Shown piece after piece: positions 53,227-62,043 of a DNA stretch of 64,000 nt. Source of the stretch: Mesorhizobium sp. AR02 (GTDB lineage Bacteria; Pseudomonadota; Alphaproteobacteria; Rhizobiales; Rhizobiaceae). The stretch spans positions 7,026,001 through 7,090,000 of the forward strand of contig NZ_CP080531.1 of NCBI RefSeq assembly GCF_024746835.1, written 5' to 3'. The notes under the pieces were generated by a model. It was given only the letters and a program-made list of their open reading frames with translations. It made no database searches and was not told where the DNA came from. Made by a program: the position numbers and the translations under genes. How positions within the stretch are numbered: position 1 is the stretch's first letter; the number at the start of each line of letters is the position of its first letter.

Positions 53227-53990
53227 GCGGCAATCGCCTTCCTGCGGTAGTGATAGCGATAGAGTTCGCGGCTGAAGCCGAGTGAGGCGTAAAGCGCGCG
53301 AGCCGGCGTGTTGTCGGCGACGACCTGCAGGCATGCCGCCGATGCACCTGCTCGCCGAGCCCAGCCGATCAGGTCGCCAACCGTCCTGCGGCCCAGGCCC
53401 TGCTGCCTGAACCTGGCATCGGTTTCGACAGACTCCACCACAAGCAGCCCATCACGGATGACGCCATAGGCCAAGGCGGCAATTTCGTTGTCGCGCTCGC
53501 ACGACACGAACGCCCGATCGCCTGATATCAGCCCGGTCATCTCGCGAAAGACGCGGCGGTCAGTGTCGTCATAGGTGCCCATGCGAAACCGCGCCGCGAA
53601 CCAGTCCTCGCCTGGTATCGGCGAAATCGTGACATGTTCGTCGTGAACCTCCGCCAAATCGTCGATCCCGGCATAGAGATGGATCGTTCCGCCTTCCAGC
53701 TGGTAGCCGCGACCGTCGAGCGCGGCTTCGAGCTCGTTGGCGATATCAGGCACGCGAAACAGCGGCGTCTGGCCGTGACCGATATATAAGGCCTCGGCAG
53801 CGTCGATCATGGCGTCAGGCGCGCCGCGCTTGCCACGCAAGGGATTGGCGGAATTCGCGCGCCGGATCCTGCCGCCCGATCGTCTCAGAAGCCAACCTTC
53901 GACGACCGTCTCCGTTGCTGCCGGCCAAGCGTCGCGGCACGCCTCTTCCATCCGCCAATTGAGATCGTCGTCAGTCATGCGCACTGTCAC
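53223..53990 (-). CDS. GNAT family N-acetyltransferase
   Basis: 255 aa. The C-terminal GNAT fold shows in LLVVESVETDARFRQQGLGR, the acetyl-CoA loop RQQGLGRRTVGDLIGWARRA, and NTPARALYASLGFSRELYRY. The N-terminal half (EGWLLRRSGGRIRRANSANP) belongs to an extended two-domain subgroup. It starts at a GTG that overlaps the AAA stop (GTGA); ATG 53978 is an alternative. Substrate unknown, perhaps a protein or small amine. Confidence 0.87.
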   Translation of the reverse strand: MTVRMTDDDLNWRMEEACRDAWPAATETVVEGWLLRRSGGRIRRANSANPLRGKRGAPDAMIDAAEALYIGHGQTPLFRVPDIANELEAALDGRGYQLEGGTIHLYAGIDDLAEVHDEHVTISPIPGEDWFAARFRMGTYDDTDRRVFREMTGLISGDRAFVSCERDNEIAALAYGVIRDGLLVVESVETDARFRQQGLGRRTVGDLIGWARRAGASAACLQVVADNTPARALYASLGFSRELYRYHYRRKAIAA

Positions 53991-54769
53991 TCGTCGTCCT
54001 CCCGCAGCACTTCCTCCATAAACATGTCAGGATCGCTACAGAAGTCGCGCATCATGCGAAAATGATCGGTGTCGGTGAAATCGGTCGGGTCCAACCCGAA
54101 CCGGCTGATGCGGAACAGCCGCGCGCCGGGACACGCCATCAATAGCGGTGAGTGCGTGGCCATGATCACCTGCGCGGTGCCCGACTGGTCCATGCGGCGC
54201 AGCATCTTCAGCAGCTCGATCTGGCGCGACGGCGACAGCGCGCTTTCCGGCTCGTCGAGGATGTAGATGCCTTGCCTTCGGCAGCGTTCCTCGAAAAAGC
54301 GGATGAAGCCTTCGCCATGCGACCAGGACAGGAAGTCGGGCGGCGGTGGCTTGAACGGATCTTCCAGCGCTGCCTGGTCGAGGTAGCGGGCCACGGAATA
54401 GAAGGATTCGGCGCGAAAAAACCAGCCGGCGGTGACTTTTGGCAGCCAGTGGCCACGGAAAGTGTTTGCCAATGCAGCGCCACTCTTGTCGATGGCGCCG
54501 AAATGGTCGACCGGGCGATAGCCTTTGCCGCCGCCGGCCTCGTCATAGCCGGCCAAAGCGCCAATCGCCTCGAGCAGCGTGGATTTGCCGGTGCCGTTCT
54601 CGCCGACGATGATGGTGATCGGCGTGGTGAATTCGAGTTCGAATTCGCGGCCGCGAAACAGCGGCAGGTTCCAGGGGTATTTTTCCCAGTCCGACACCCG
54701 CTCTGGATCGAGCAGGATGCGTTTGAGATAGGGCGCCTTGAGCCGCGTCAGCTGCTTGCGGTAGGCCAT
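53987..54769 (-). CDS. AAA family ATPase (SMC/RecF-like single protein)
   Basis: 260 aa from ATG 54769. Walker A is VGENGTGKST, the ABC-type signature region is SWSHGEGFIRFFEERC, Walker B is IYILDEPESALSPSRQ, and the H-loop is IMATHSPLL. This is the OLD/RecF-like predicted ATP-binding group without a coiled-coil arm or nuclease domain. First of three overlapping genes (ATPase, GNAT, CoA-binding). The frame extending to 55129 overlaps the VOC gene and is not used. Confidence 0.88.
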   Translation of the reverse strand: MAYRKQLTRLKAPYLKRILLDPERVSDWEKYPWNLPLFRGREFELEFTTPITIIVGENGTGKSTLLEAIGALAGYDEAGGGKGYRPVDHFGAIDKSGAALANTFRGHWLPKVTAGWFFRAESFYSVARYLDQAALEDPFKPPPPDFLSWSHGEGFIRFFEERCRRQGIYILDEPESALSPSRQIELLKMLRRMDQSGTAQVIMATHSPLLMACPGARLFRISRFGLDPTDFTDTDHFRMMRDFCSDPDMFMEEVLREDDE

Positions 54770-54794
54770 CACTTGGTCAGCATCGCGGGCAACA

Positions 54795-55217
54795 TCATTC
54801 AGGCAGCGAAATCGTGCCGTCTTCCGCGATCGGAAAGGCCGGATTGTGCGCCACTTCCCAGACATGGCCGTCGGCGTCGGCGAAATAGCCGTACCAACCG
54901 CCCCAGAAGGCGCGGCCGGCCGGCTTGACGATACGGCCGCCGGCCTTTTCCGCCATGGCGAGTACCTCATCGACTTCGGCATCGGAGTGGGTGTTGTAGG
55001 CGAGATAGACGGCGGAAGGCGCCTTGGCGAAGCTGATACCCGAATCCTCCTCGGCGCTGACGCGCGGAAACAGGCCAAGAATGGCGCCACCCATCTGGAA
55101 GAAGGCGACACCGTCGGTGATGCCGGCATGACGGGTCAGGCCCATCGCCTCGTAGAAGCGCACCGCACGGTCGAGATCGTCCGTTGCGATGGTGATGATG
55201 GAGATGCGCGGTTCCAT
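54795..55217 (-). CDS. VOC family protein
   Basis: 140 aa with the glyoxalase fold: ISIITIATDDLDRAVRFYEA and VYLAYNTHSDAEVDEVLAMA, ending YFADADGHVWEVAHNP, whose Glu is a typical metal ligand. Resembles uncharacterised YraH/CatE-like extradiol-type proteins. It lies 26 bases before the AAA gene on the same strand and may be part of that operon. No substrate indication. Confidence 0.88.
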   Translation of the reverse strand: MEPRISIITIATDDLDRAVRFYEAMGLTRHAGITDGVAFFQMGGAILGLFPRVSAEEDSGISFAKAPSAVYLAYNTHSDAEVDEVLAMAEKAGGRIVKPAGRAFWGGWYGYFADADGHVWEVAHNPAFPIAEDGTISLPE

Positions 55218-55250
55218 TTCTGCATGCTCGCGGGCTAATATGATCGATAT

Positions 55251-55403
55251 TTACATATCAATATGTTTGTACGCTAAGTAAATCACCAAAACAGTACTTA
55301 ATACCCATAGAACCAACCATACAGAAACCCAAAAGTTCTGATATTTTCGCCTTTCCGCCCAGCCAAGCAAACTCGTGAGAAGGATATCGAGGAAATCGCT
55401 CAC
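55251..55403 (-). CDS. 50-aa single-span membrane protein
   Basis: Found by reading the gap between the VOC and hydratase genes. GTG at 55401-55403 is preceded by GAGG at six bases. The protein has a short amphipathic start (SDFLDILLTSLLGW), basic AERRKYQ, and one strong membrane helix (VSVWLVLWVLSTVLVIYLAY, about residues 25-44), ending KHIDM. The segment is much more AT-rich than its neighbours. It lies 18 bases after the ECHDC3-like stop. Unknown family. Confidence 0.7.
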   Translation of the reverse strand: MSDFLDILLTSLLGWAERRKYQNFWVSVWLVLWVLSTVLVIYLAYKHIDM

Positions 55404-55421
55404 GGCCAACCTCGCGTCATC

Positions 55422-56243
55422 TTACTCGTCCGTCCATTCCGGCTTGCGCTTGCCGATGAAGGCGCCGATGCCTTCCTCCGCGTCACGCGCGAGCATGTTC
55501 TCGACCATGACGCGGCCGGTATAGGCATAGGCATCCGCCAGCCCCATTTCGGCCTGCGCGTAAAAGGCTTCCTTGCCGGTCTTCACCACCAAAGATGATT
55601 TGGAAGCAATGGTTTGCGCGTATTTGGTGACGATCTGATTCAGATATTCGCGCGGCACGACGCGGTTGACCAGGCCGAATTCCTTGGCGGTTGCCGCGTC
55701 GATCGTCTCGCCGGTCAGGAGCATCTCCACCGCCTGCTTGCGCGAGACATTGCGCGACAGCGCCACCATCGGTGTCGAGCAGAACAGGCCGATATTGACG
55801 CCCGGCGTGCAGAAGGTCGCTTCGTGCGAAGCGATCGCCAGGTCGCAACTGGCGACAAGCTGCAGGCCGGCGGCGGTCGCCAGGCCGTCGACTTCGGCGA
55901 TGACAGGCAGGGGATGGCGCACGATCGCCTGCATCAGCGCGGCGCAAGCGGCAAACGTCTCTTCGAAGAAGGCCTTGCCGCGATCGGCATCGGCGCGGCG
56001 TGCCGTCATTTCCTTGAGATCATGGCCGGCGCAGAACACCTTGCCGGCAGCCGACAGCACGATGACACGAACAGCCTTGTCGGCCCTGGCGCGTTCGAGT
56101 TCCGCCGTCAGCGCCGCCATCACCGCCAGCGACAGGGCGTTGGCGGGAGGATTGGCGAGTGTCAGGCGCAGTACGCCCTTGTCCAGTTGTGTGACAACCG
56201 GGCCGTCAATGGCAGCAGGCTTGATGGCAAGGATTTCGGCCAT
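55422..56243 (-). CDS. Enoyl-CoA hydratase/isomerase homologue, ECHDC3-like
   Basis: 273 aa. The crotonase core VFCAGHDLKEM supplies the CoA oxyanion-hole segment. The second half (VDGLATAAGLQLVASCDLAIA; ATFCTPGVNIGLFCSTPMVA) strongly resembles ECHDC3. The two catalytic Glu positions of true enoyl-CoA hydratases are Gln (GLQLV) and Gly (TPGV), so standard hydratase activity is unlikely. It may be an acyl-CoA-binding or other crotonase-type enzyme. A small membrane protein follows on the same strand. Confidence 0.9.
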   Translation of the reverse strand: MAEILAIKPAAIDGPVVTQLDKGVLRLTLANPPANALSLAVMAALTAELERARADKAVRVIVLSAAGKVFCAGHDLKEMTARRADADRGKAFFEETFAACAALMQAIVRHPLPVIAEVDGLATAAGLQLVASCDLAIASHEATFCTPGVNIGLFCSTPMVALSRNVSRKQAVEMLLTGETIDAATAKEFGLVNRVVPREYLNQIVTKYAQTIASKSSLVVKTGKEAFYAQAEMGLADAYAYTGRVMVENMLARDAEEGIGAFIGKRKPEWTDE

Positions 56244-56396
56244 GGAAGGTCTCCGCGATTCCGGTCGAGGCTCACAGACTATCTAATATCGGATCGGCTT
56301 TCATCCAACACCCATCGCTTGCGCCAGGGGATTGAAGGTGTTGCCAGAAACGCCCGGCTGCGCCCATACAGGCTTGGCGCAAAACGAGAGACCGAC

Positions 56397-56861
56397 ATGC
56401 CCGCCCAGACCAATCTCAAGCCGGTACTGACCGCATCACAAGTCAATGTGCTGATGGAAACCGTCTATCCGCAACTCAACGAGCAGTTCAAATATTACGA
56501 GGCGATCGACGTTTTCCCAGGCGGCTGCACCGTGCGGCTCAATGCCGGTGAGCGGCATCTGCGTCCCGGCGGAACGGTGTCGGGCCCTGCCCTGTTCACG
56601 CTGGCCGACATTGGCGGCTATGTCTGCGTGCTCAGCCATGCCGGGCCGGACGCGCTCTCGGTCACCACCAACCTCAACATCAACTTCGTGCGCAAGGCCG
56701 AGGCCGGGCCGATCGATGGCCATTGCCGCATCCTGAAGCTGGGAAAGAGCCTGATGGTGTTCGACATCGACATCGTCGCCGGTCCGGAAGGACAGACGAT
56801 CGCGCACGCGACGGGCACCTATTCGATCCCTCCGAAGCGCAGCGACGGTGTGGTAAAATAA
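56397..56861 (+). CDS. PaaI-like hotdog-fold thioesterase
   Basis: 154 aa from ATG 56397. The hotdog helix and catalytic block read LRPGGTVSGPALFTLADIGGYV (short form GGTVSGPALFTLADIGG) followed by LSVTTNLNINFVRKA and GQTIAHATGTYSIPP. Members hydrolyse acyl-CoA or phenylacetyl-CoA thioesters. Divergent from the hydratase homologue by about 150 bases. No operon partner is obvious, so it may be a general CoA-ester clearing enzyme. Confidence 0.92.
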   Translation: MPAQTNLKPVLTASQVNVLMETVYPQLNEQFKYYEAIDVFPGGCTVRLNAGERHLRPGGTVSGPALFTLADIGGYVCVLSHAGPDALSVTTNLNINFVRKAEAGPIDGHCRILKLGKSLMVFDIDIVAGPEGQTIAHATGTYSIPPKRSDGVVK

Positions 56862-56923
56862 TACCTTTCAGCTAACACACTGTTTCTACACCGCTTTACG
56901 CGCTACAAGACTTTTCCGTTGCC

Positions 56924-56952
56924 TTGACGCGGTCACCGCCCTCGCCTATAAG
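56924..56952 (+). promoter_or_regulatory. Strong promoter for rplM-rpsI
   Basis: TTGACG (56924-56929), exactly 17 bases, TATAAG (56947-56952). Both boxes are close to consensus, as expected for ribosomal protein genes. Predicted start is about 56960, giving a leader of about 117 bases. Confidence 0.8.
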
Positions 56953-56965
56953 CCCTCACGAAGCA

Positions 56966-57005
56966 GCGGCCCGCAAAGGCCGCCGTTTTGTTATTGGCGG
57001 CGGGC
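56966..57005 (+). promoter_or_regulatory. Leader with mutually exclusive hairpins before rplM
   Basis: Hairpin 1: GCGGCC (56966-56971) with GGCCGC (56978-56983), followed by CGTTTTG. Hairpin 2: GCCGCC (56979-56984) with GGCGGC (56996-57001), loop GTTTTGTTATT. They share bases and cannot coexist, the arrangement of an attenuator or of an L13 feedback site. Confidence 0.5.
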
Positions 57006-57076
57006 AAGCGTCTCTTCGCCAATCCAAGCAACAAGAAACGCCTTCCCTTTGAAGGTCAGAACCGAGAGCAGAAAAC

Positions 57077-57541
57077 ATGACAACCTTTTCGCAGAAGCCT
57101 GCGGATGTGGTGAAGAAGTGGATCCTGATCGACGCCGAAGGTCTCGTCGTTGGTCGTCTCGCCACTGTCATCGCCAATCATCTTCGCGGCAAGCACAAGC
57201 CGACTTTCACCCCGCATGTCGACGACGGCGACAACGTCATCGTCATCAATGCCGACAAGGTGGTGTTCACCGGCAAGAAGTTCACCGACAAGGTCTATTA
57301 CTGGCACACCGGCCACCCCGGCGGCATCAAGGAGCGTACCGCGCGCCAGCTGCTCGAGGGCCGTTTCCCCGAGCGTGTCGTCGAGAAGGCCGTTGAGCGC
57401 ATGGTCCCGCGTGGCCCGCTCGGCCGTCGCCAGATGAAGAACCTGCGTGTCTATGCAGGTGCCGAGCATCCGCATGTCGCCCAGCAGCCAGAAGTCCTCG
57501 ACGTGGCCAAGCTGAATTCCAAGAACAAGAAGGTCGCATAA
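57077..57541 (+). CDS. rplM: 50S ribosomal protein L13
   Basis: 154 aa, a little longer than the E. coli protein. [20 protein letters not shown] and the signature [46 protein letters not shown] are all present. It binds 23S rRNA early in 50S assembly. First gene of a two-gene operon with rpsI, one base apart (stop TAA then ATG); the leader contains alternative hairpins that could serve feedback control. Confidence 0.98.
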   Translation: MTTFSQKPADVVKKWILIDAEGLVVGRLATVIANHLRGKHKPTFTPHVDDGDNVIVINADKVVFTGKKFTDKVYYWHTGHPGGIKERTARQLLEGRFPERVVEKAVERMVPRGPLGRRQMKNLRVYAGAEHPHVAQQPEVLDVAKLNSKNKKVA

Positions 57542-57542
57542 G

Positions 57543-58025
57543 ATGGCTGAGCTTTCCTCGCTCGCAGAACTGGGCGCCGCCACCGGCAACACGAATACCC
57601 AGCCGGCAGCCCCCGTCCACGTCCAGAAGCTCGACAAGTCGGGCCGCGCCTATGCCACCGGCAAGCGCAAGAACGCCATTGCGCGCGTCTGGGTGAAGCC
57701 GGGTTCCGGCAAGATCGTCGTCAACGACAAGGAATTCGCGACCTATTTCGCGCGCCCGGTCCTGCAGATGATCCTCAACCAGCCGATCATCGCCTCCAAC
57801 CGTGCAGGCCAGTACGATATCGTCGCCACCGTCGTCGGCGGCGGCCTCTCCGGCCAGGCCGGTGCGGTTCGTCACGGCATCTCGAAGGCGCTGACCTACT
57901 ACGAGCCGGCACTGCGCGCCGTGCTCAAGAAGGGTGGCTTCCTGACCCGCGACAGCCGCGTCGTCGAGCGCAAGAAGTACGGCAAGGCGAAGGCCCGCCG
58001 CAGCTTCCAGTTCTCGAAGCGCTAA
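57543..58025 (+). CDS. rpsI: 30S ribosomal protein S9
   Basis: 160 aa with an N-terminal extension of about 30 residues typical of alphaproteobacteria, then the S9 core: [37 protein letters not shown] and the C-terminal tail [17 protein letters not shown], whose terminal KR reaches the P-site tRNA. ATG 57543 follows the rplM stop immediately. It ends at a strong terminator. Confidence 0.98.
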   Translation: MAELSSLAELGAATGNTNTQPAAPVHVQKLDKSGRAYATGKRKNAIARVWVKPGSGKIVVNDKEFATYFARPVLQMILNQPIIASNRAGQYDIVATVVGGGLSGQAGAVRHGISKALTYYEPALRAVLKKGGFLTRDSRVVERKKYGKAKARRSFQFSKR

Positions 58026-58050
58026 GCGCTCCGCAATTTTGGACAATCGA

Positions 58051-58075
58051 AGGCCGCCTCCGGGCGGCCTTTTTG
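58051..58075 (+). terminator. Terminator of rplM-rpsI
   Basis: AGGCCGCC / GGCGGCCT with loop TCCG and a run of T (58071-58074): a textbook Rho-independent terminator about 25 bases after the S9 stop. Also close to the convergent MFS gene's stop. Confidence 0.93.
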
Positions 58076-58087
58076 CATGGCGCATCC

Positions 58088-59476
58088 CTATCCGGCGGAG
58101 TGGTCGGCGTCGCGGATGAACAGGAAGGCGCAGAGCGCCGAGAACGCCACCGCGAGCGCGGAGGCGAGGAAGGCAATCTGCATGCCGTGGATCGTGCCCA
58201 GCGCCAAGGCAGAGCCGAACAGCGCCACGCCGATCGCTCCGCCCGACTGGCGCACGGTATTGAGCACGCCCGAGGCTGTTCCCGACATCGCCGTCGGCAC
58301 GGACGACAACAGCGCCGTGGTCATGGCGGGTACGGCAAGACCGATGCCGACCGGCAGGAACAGCAGCCGCCACAGCAGCGACAGATAGGACGTGTCGGCC
58401 TGGATCAGCGCCATCAACCCGAAACCGGCCGCACCGATGAGCAGGCCGATCGCCATCGGCAATCGTGAGCCATAGGTTGCTGCGATGCGTCCGGCGGCGA
58501 CATTCGACACCGTGACCGCCGCCATGAAGGGCAGGAAGGCGAGCCCGGTCATTTCGGGCGAAAAATGCCTTTCCTGCTGAAAATACAGGCTCAGCATGAA
58601 GATCGTGCCGTAGAGCGTCAGGTTGACCGCCAGCCCGACGAGGCTCGTCACCGCCGGGATGCGGCTGGCAAACAGCTTTAGCGGAAACATCGGCACTTTG
58701 GTCCGGCTCTCGACCAGCAGGAACAGGCTTCCTGCCGCCACCGCCAAGATCAGTCCGCCGATGACCGGCAACGAACTCCAGCCTGATGAACCGGTTTCGA
58801 TGAAGGCGCCGGTCAGCGAAAACAGCGTCAGCACGACAAGCCCCTGCCCGGCCCAGTCGATCGGCGGCTTCTCCGCCTTGGGCGGCATTTCCTGAAGAAA
58901 CCTGTAAGCCATCCAGATGGCGAGAACGCCGATCGGCAAATTGACCAGGAAGATGCTGGCCCAGCCGAGCGACGCGACCATGAAGCCGCCGAGCACCGGT
59001 CCGGCCGACAGTGCGATGCCGCCCGCTGCCGTCCACAAGCCCACAGCGCGCGCCCGGCGTGGCTTGTCGGCGGCATAGGCGCGGTTGAGCAGCGCCAGCG
59101 AACACGGCATCAGCAAGGCCGCGCCCGCGCCTTGCACGGCACGCGCCGCGATCAACACCCAGGCGCTCTGCGCCAGGCCGCAGACCAGCGACGCGATGCT
59201 GAACAAGGCCATGCCGCCGACGAACACGCGGCGGGCGCCAATCCTGTCGCCGAGCGCGCCGCCGGCGAGCAGCAGCGAGGCGAAGGCAAGCGTGTAGGCA
59301 TCGACGACCCATTGCAGGCCGCCTATGCCCATCGACAGCGCCGCGCCGATCCTGTTCAGGGCGACATTGACGATGGAGACATCGAGCTGCACCACCACGA
59401 AACCGAGACTGGTCGCGGCGACGGTGGCGGCATAGGCGGCGTGGGGCTTGAAAGTGATGGTATCGGACATGCCCAT
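58088..59476 (-). CDS. MFS transporter, DHA2 (EmrB/QacA) type
   Basis: 462 aa with about 14 hydrophobic spans, as in DHA2 drug-proton antiporters. Motif D1 (LDVSIVNVALNRIG) with the Asp in span 1, motif A (GGALGDRIGARRVFVGG) after span 2 and motif C (ALSAGPVLGGFMVASLGW) in span 5 are intact. It exports drugs or other small molecules using the proton gradient. Start at MGMSDTI; MSDTI is also possible. No adjacent membrane-fusion protein or regulator, so the substrate and control are unknown. Confidence 0.93.
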   Translation of the reverse strand: MGMSDTITFKPHAAYAATVAATSLGFVVVQLDVSIVNVALNRIGAALSMGIGGLQWVVDAYTLAFASLLLAGGALGDRIGARRVFVGGMALFSIASLVCGLAQSAWVLIAARAVQGAGAALLMPCSLALLNRAYAADKPRRARAVGLWTAAGGIALSAGPVLGGFMVASLGWASIFLVNLPIGVLAIWMAYRFLQEMPPKAEKPPIDWAGQGLVVLTLFSLTGAFIETGSSGWSSLPVIGGLILAVAAGSLFLLVESRTKVPMFPLKLFASRIPAVTSLVGLAVNLTLYGTIFMLSLYFQQERHFSPEMTGLAFLPFMAAVTVSNVAAGRIAATYGSRLPMAIGLLIGAAGFGLMALIQADTSYLSLLWRLLFLPVGIGLAVPAMTTALLSSVPTAMSGTASGVLNTVRQSGGAIGVALFGSALALGTIHGMQIAFLASALAVAFSALCAFLFIRDADHSAG

Positions 59477-59557
59477 GGGTAACGGTTTGTCACTGACACC
59501 GTTCCGTCAGGAGAGGCCAGCCTGCGACAACCAGGCGGGGATGCCGATCACGGCCAA

Positions 59558-60616
59558 TCAATTGATGCTGGCGGTCGCGGCGGGCTCGAGGCGTTCGCCG
59601 GTCCCGGCATAGGGCACGCGATAGCCGTTCGCCGCCAGCCAATTGATGGCCGCCTTCGGTTCGTCGGTCTGGATGATGGTGGCGCCGCGATCGGCCCAGA
59701 AACCCCAGGCTTCGCGCGGCAGGCTGGCCTGGACCGCCAGTTCGTCGCCACGGCCGCCGGCGAGGAATCCGCCCGGCTTGTTGACGATGGCGTAAGTGTC
59801 GGCCCAGATGTGCCAGTTGCCCCGCACCGCGGCCGCGCGCATGCGCGTGCTGAACAGCGGTCCGCCGGTTTCGGTCAGCGTTTCGGCGCCCGCCCGCCAG
59901 TTGATCAGTTCGATCGCGCGCGGCGAGAAAGCGTGGTCGACCGTTTCGGCGAAACCGGCATCATGCACCGCGTCGTCGGCGATGATCGGCATGAACTGGA
60001 AGCCGCCGCCGATGGCAGCCATGGCTGATTTGACCGTGGTGATCCTGCTCTGGTTCCAGAGGTTCTCCTTGACGATGACCTGGTCGGCCATGCCGAGATC
60101 GCGCGCCACCGCGATCATGCCCGGGAGGTCGCCGACTTCGAGCTTGTTGTCGAGATTGATGAGGATCCGGTCCCTGGTTGCCATCAGCATCTCGCGCAGC
60201 GTCGAGACCCTCTCGTCGGTGACGGCGTGGGTGCCCTCGACCACCAGCCGGCAGGTCTTCAGTTCGGCCAGCGTGTACTTGACCACCTCGCCCTTGCAGG
60301 TCGTGGTGCGGTCGAGCCAGCTGTCATGCATGACGACGAGCTCGCCGTCCTTCGAGCGCCTGATATCGACCTCGACGATCTCGGCGCCCATGGCGATCGA
60401 GCCTTCCACCGCGGCAATCGAATTTTCCGCGTAAAGCGTCTTGCCAGCCTGCATGCTGCCGGCTCGATGCGCGGCCACCATGACATGGTCGCGCCACTGA
60501 TTGGCATGCTCGAAGCGGTCAAGGATCTGCCTGGCGCGGCTTTCGCTGGCCAAGGCCTGACCGGAAACGGCCGCAAGTGCCGCAGAAAGCAGAAGGCTCA
60601 GCCAGATGGTCCGCAT
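59558..60616 (-). CDS. Periplasmic glycerophosphodiester phosphodiesterase family protein
   Basis: 352 aa with a signal peptide (residues 1-23, ending ALA). The GDPD catalytic residues are visible in AAHRAGSM, AENS and EVDIRRSKDGELVVMHDSWLDRTT, followed by ILINLDNKLEVGDL; the second His is present in VMHD. Members hydrolyse glycerophosphodiesters to glycerol-3-phosphate and alcohol. The export signal matches the periplasmic GlpQ-like group. It ends 81 bases from the MFS start on the same strand. Confidence 0.9.
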   Translation of the reverse strand: MRTIWLSLLLSAALAAVSGQALASESRARQILDRFEHANQWRDHVMVAAHRAGSMQAGKTLYAENSIAAVEGSIAMGAEIVEVDIRRSKDGELVVMHDSWLDRTTTCKGEVVKYTLAELKTCRLVVEGTHAVTDERVSTLREMLMATRDRILINLDNKLEVGDLPGMIAVARDLGMADQVIVKENLWNQSRITTVKSAMAAIGGGFQFMPIIADDAVHDAGFAETVDHAFSPRAIELINWRAGAETLTETGGPLFSTRMRAAAVRGNWHIWADTYAIVNKPGGFLAGGRGDELAVQASLPREAWGFWADRGATIIQTDEPKAAINWLAANGYRVPYAGTGERLEPAATASIN

Positions 60617-60711
60617 CGAGAATCGCTCCTTGCCGGATCGAAGCCGGGATAGGCGATGCCCGTGACATCCAGGTGAACGAGCCGGCTAGCGGCTTTCGCA
60701 AGAAGCCGGCG

Positions 60712-61920
60712 TCAGATGCGCTTCGACAGCCGGCGGAACCAGGCCATGGCCGGCATCTCCACCAGGCGCCAGGTGATCCACGAGGCGGCGACGGTGGCGA
60801 CGAGCATGACGACGATCGCCACGGTCCCGGTCCAGCCGGTGCCGAAGCCGGTCGCCGGCGAGCCGCGCAGCACGATGTCGCCGACGAGGCCCAGGCCGAG
60901 CTTGCGCTCGACGAGCCCGGCAACGTTGATCAGGCGCCCCTGGACGAAGATGTGGACCATGTAGATCGAGTAGGACAGCGCACCGAGCGTCAGCATGAAG
61001 GGCGTTCTCAGCAAGGCGGAAATCCAACCGCCCTCATGGGCGAACAGAAACAGCGCCAGCGCGAACACCAGGGGTGCGGCGATGCCGAAATCATTGCTGC
61101 CCGCCAGCGAGACAAAAAGGACGATGACCGCCACCATGACCATTTCGGCAAGGGTCCAGCTCAGCCGCGGGCCGTTCCTGGCGAGGAGCTGTCGCGCCCC
61201 TGCAATGGAATCATGCTGAAACCAGGCCAGCAGGGCACCAAGCGAGAAGCCATAGAGACAGCGGATGAAGCCGAAATCGTAGGACACATCCATATGATGC
61301 GTGGAGAAGCCGAGCAGGAACAGCGGCGCGGTGATGGCGGCGGCGACGAACCATACCCACGCACGCGCGCCGGCGATGAAGACCACGCCCGCGAACAGGA
61401 GATAGGCGAAGAACTCCGCCGAAATGCTCCAACTTGGCGCATTCCAGGTCAGATGATCCTCGAAGCCCATTCCTTGCAGCAGCAGCAGATTGGCCAGCAG
61501 GCTCTTCAAGTCAAAGCCGCCGGTAAAGGGAGCCGCGCCGGTGCCATGCAGTTGCGGCAGCACCAGCCGCAGCAGTTCGAAACCGGCAAAAGCGGCGAGC
61601 ATGAGCAGATGCAGCGGGTAGATGCGGCCGAAACGCACCAAAGCGAAGCGGGCGACCTGTGCCGGCTGGCTCAGCCGATTGCCATAGCTGCTGGCGATGA
61701 CGAAGCCGGAAAGGACGAAGAAGAAGTCGACGAAAAGATAGGACGAACCGATGAATCTGCTCTGCGAGATCGCGGAAGCGGTCGGGAAATGAAACAGTGC
61801 CACCAGCAGTGCGCAGATGCCGCGCCACGAATCGAGAACCTGGAAGCGTTCGCCGGCGATCGTGCCGGTGTGGGTCGACACCACGGCATCGGACGGATTA
61901 AGAAACGCGGTCTGCGTCAT
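60712..61920 (-). CDS. Acyltransferase 3 family membrane protein
   Basis: 402 aa from ATG 61920. About ten membrane spans. The conserved Acyltransf_3 motifs are LDSWRGICALLVALFHFP, with the R/H pair, FVDFFFVLSGFVIASSYGNR, RFGRIYPLHLLML and LSYSIYMVHIFVQGRLI. Members O-acylate polysaccharides, Nod factors (NodX) and lipid-linked sugars using acyl-CoA. It may modify EPS or LPS. The longer frame from 62361 overlaps the divergent agmatinase and is rejected. Confidence 0.92.
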   Translation of the reverse strand: MTQTAFLNPSDAVVSTHTGTIAGERFQVLDSWRGICALLVALFHFPTASAISQSRFIGSSYLFVDFFFVLSGFVIASSYGNRLSQPAQVARFALVRFGRIYPLHLLMLAAFAGFELLRLVLPQLHGTGAAPFTGGFDLKSLLANLLLLQGMGFEDHLTWNAPSWSISAEFFAYLLFAGVVFIAGARAWVWFVAAAITAPLFLLGFSTHHMDVSYDFGFIRCLYGFSLGALLAWFQHDSIAGARQLLARNGPRLSWTLAEMVMVAVIVLFVSLAGSNDFGIAAPLVFALALFLFAHEGGWISALLRTPFMLTLGALSYSIYMVHIFVQGRLINVAGLVERKLGLGLVGDIVLRGSPATGFGTGWTGTVAIVVMLVATVAASWITWRLVEMPAMAWFRRLSKRI

Positions 61921-62043
61921 GATGGCACAAATCCTGTCTTGCCGTGGCACCCGGGCGGCGCCGCTTCGTCTCCCCAAGCTGTGACTGGCATCTTCCATGC
62001 CGGTTCTGTAGTTGTTGCACCCCGATGAAAACGAGGACCAGTA

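Noticed and set aside
57327..59312. 661-codon minus ORF across rplM, rpsI and part of the MFS gene
   Set aside because: Contradicts three certain genes and the terminator at 58051; sequence is low-complexity.
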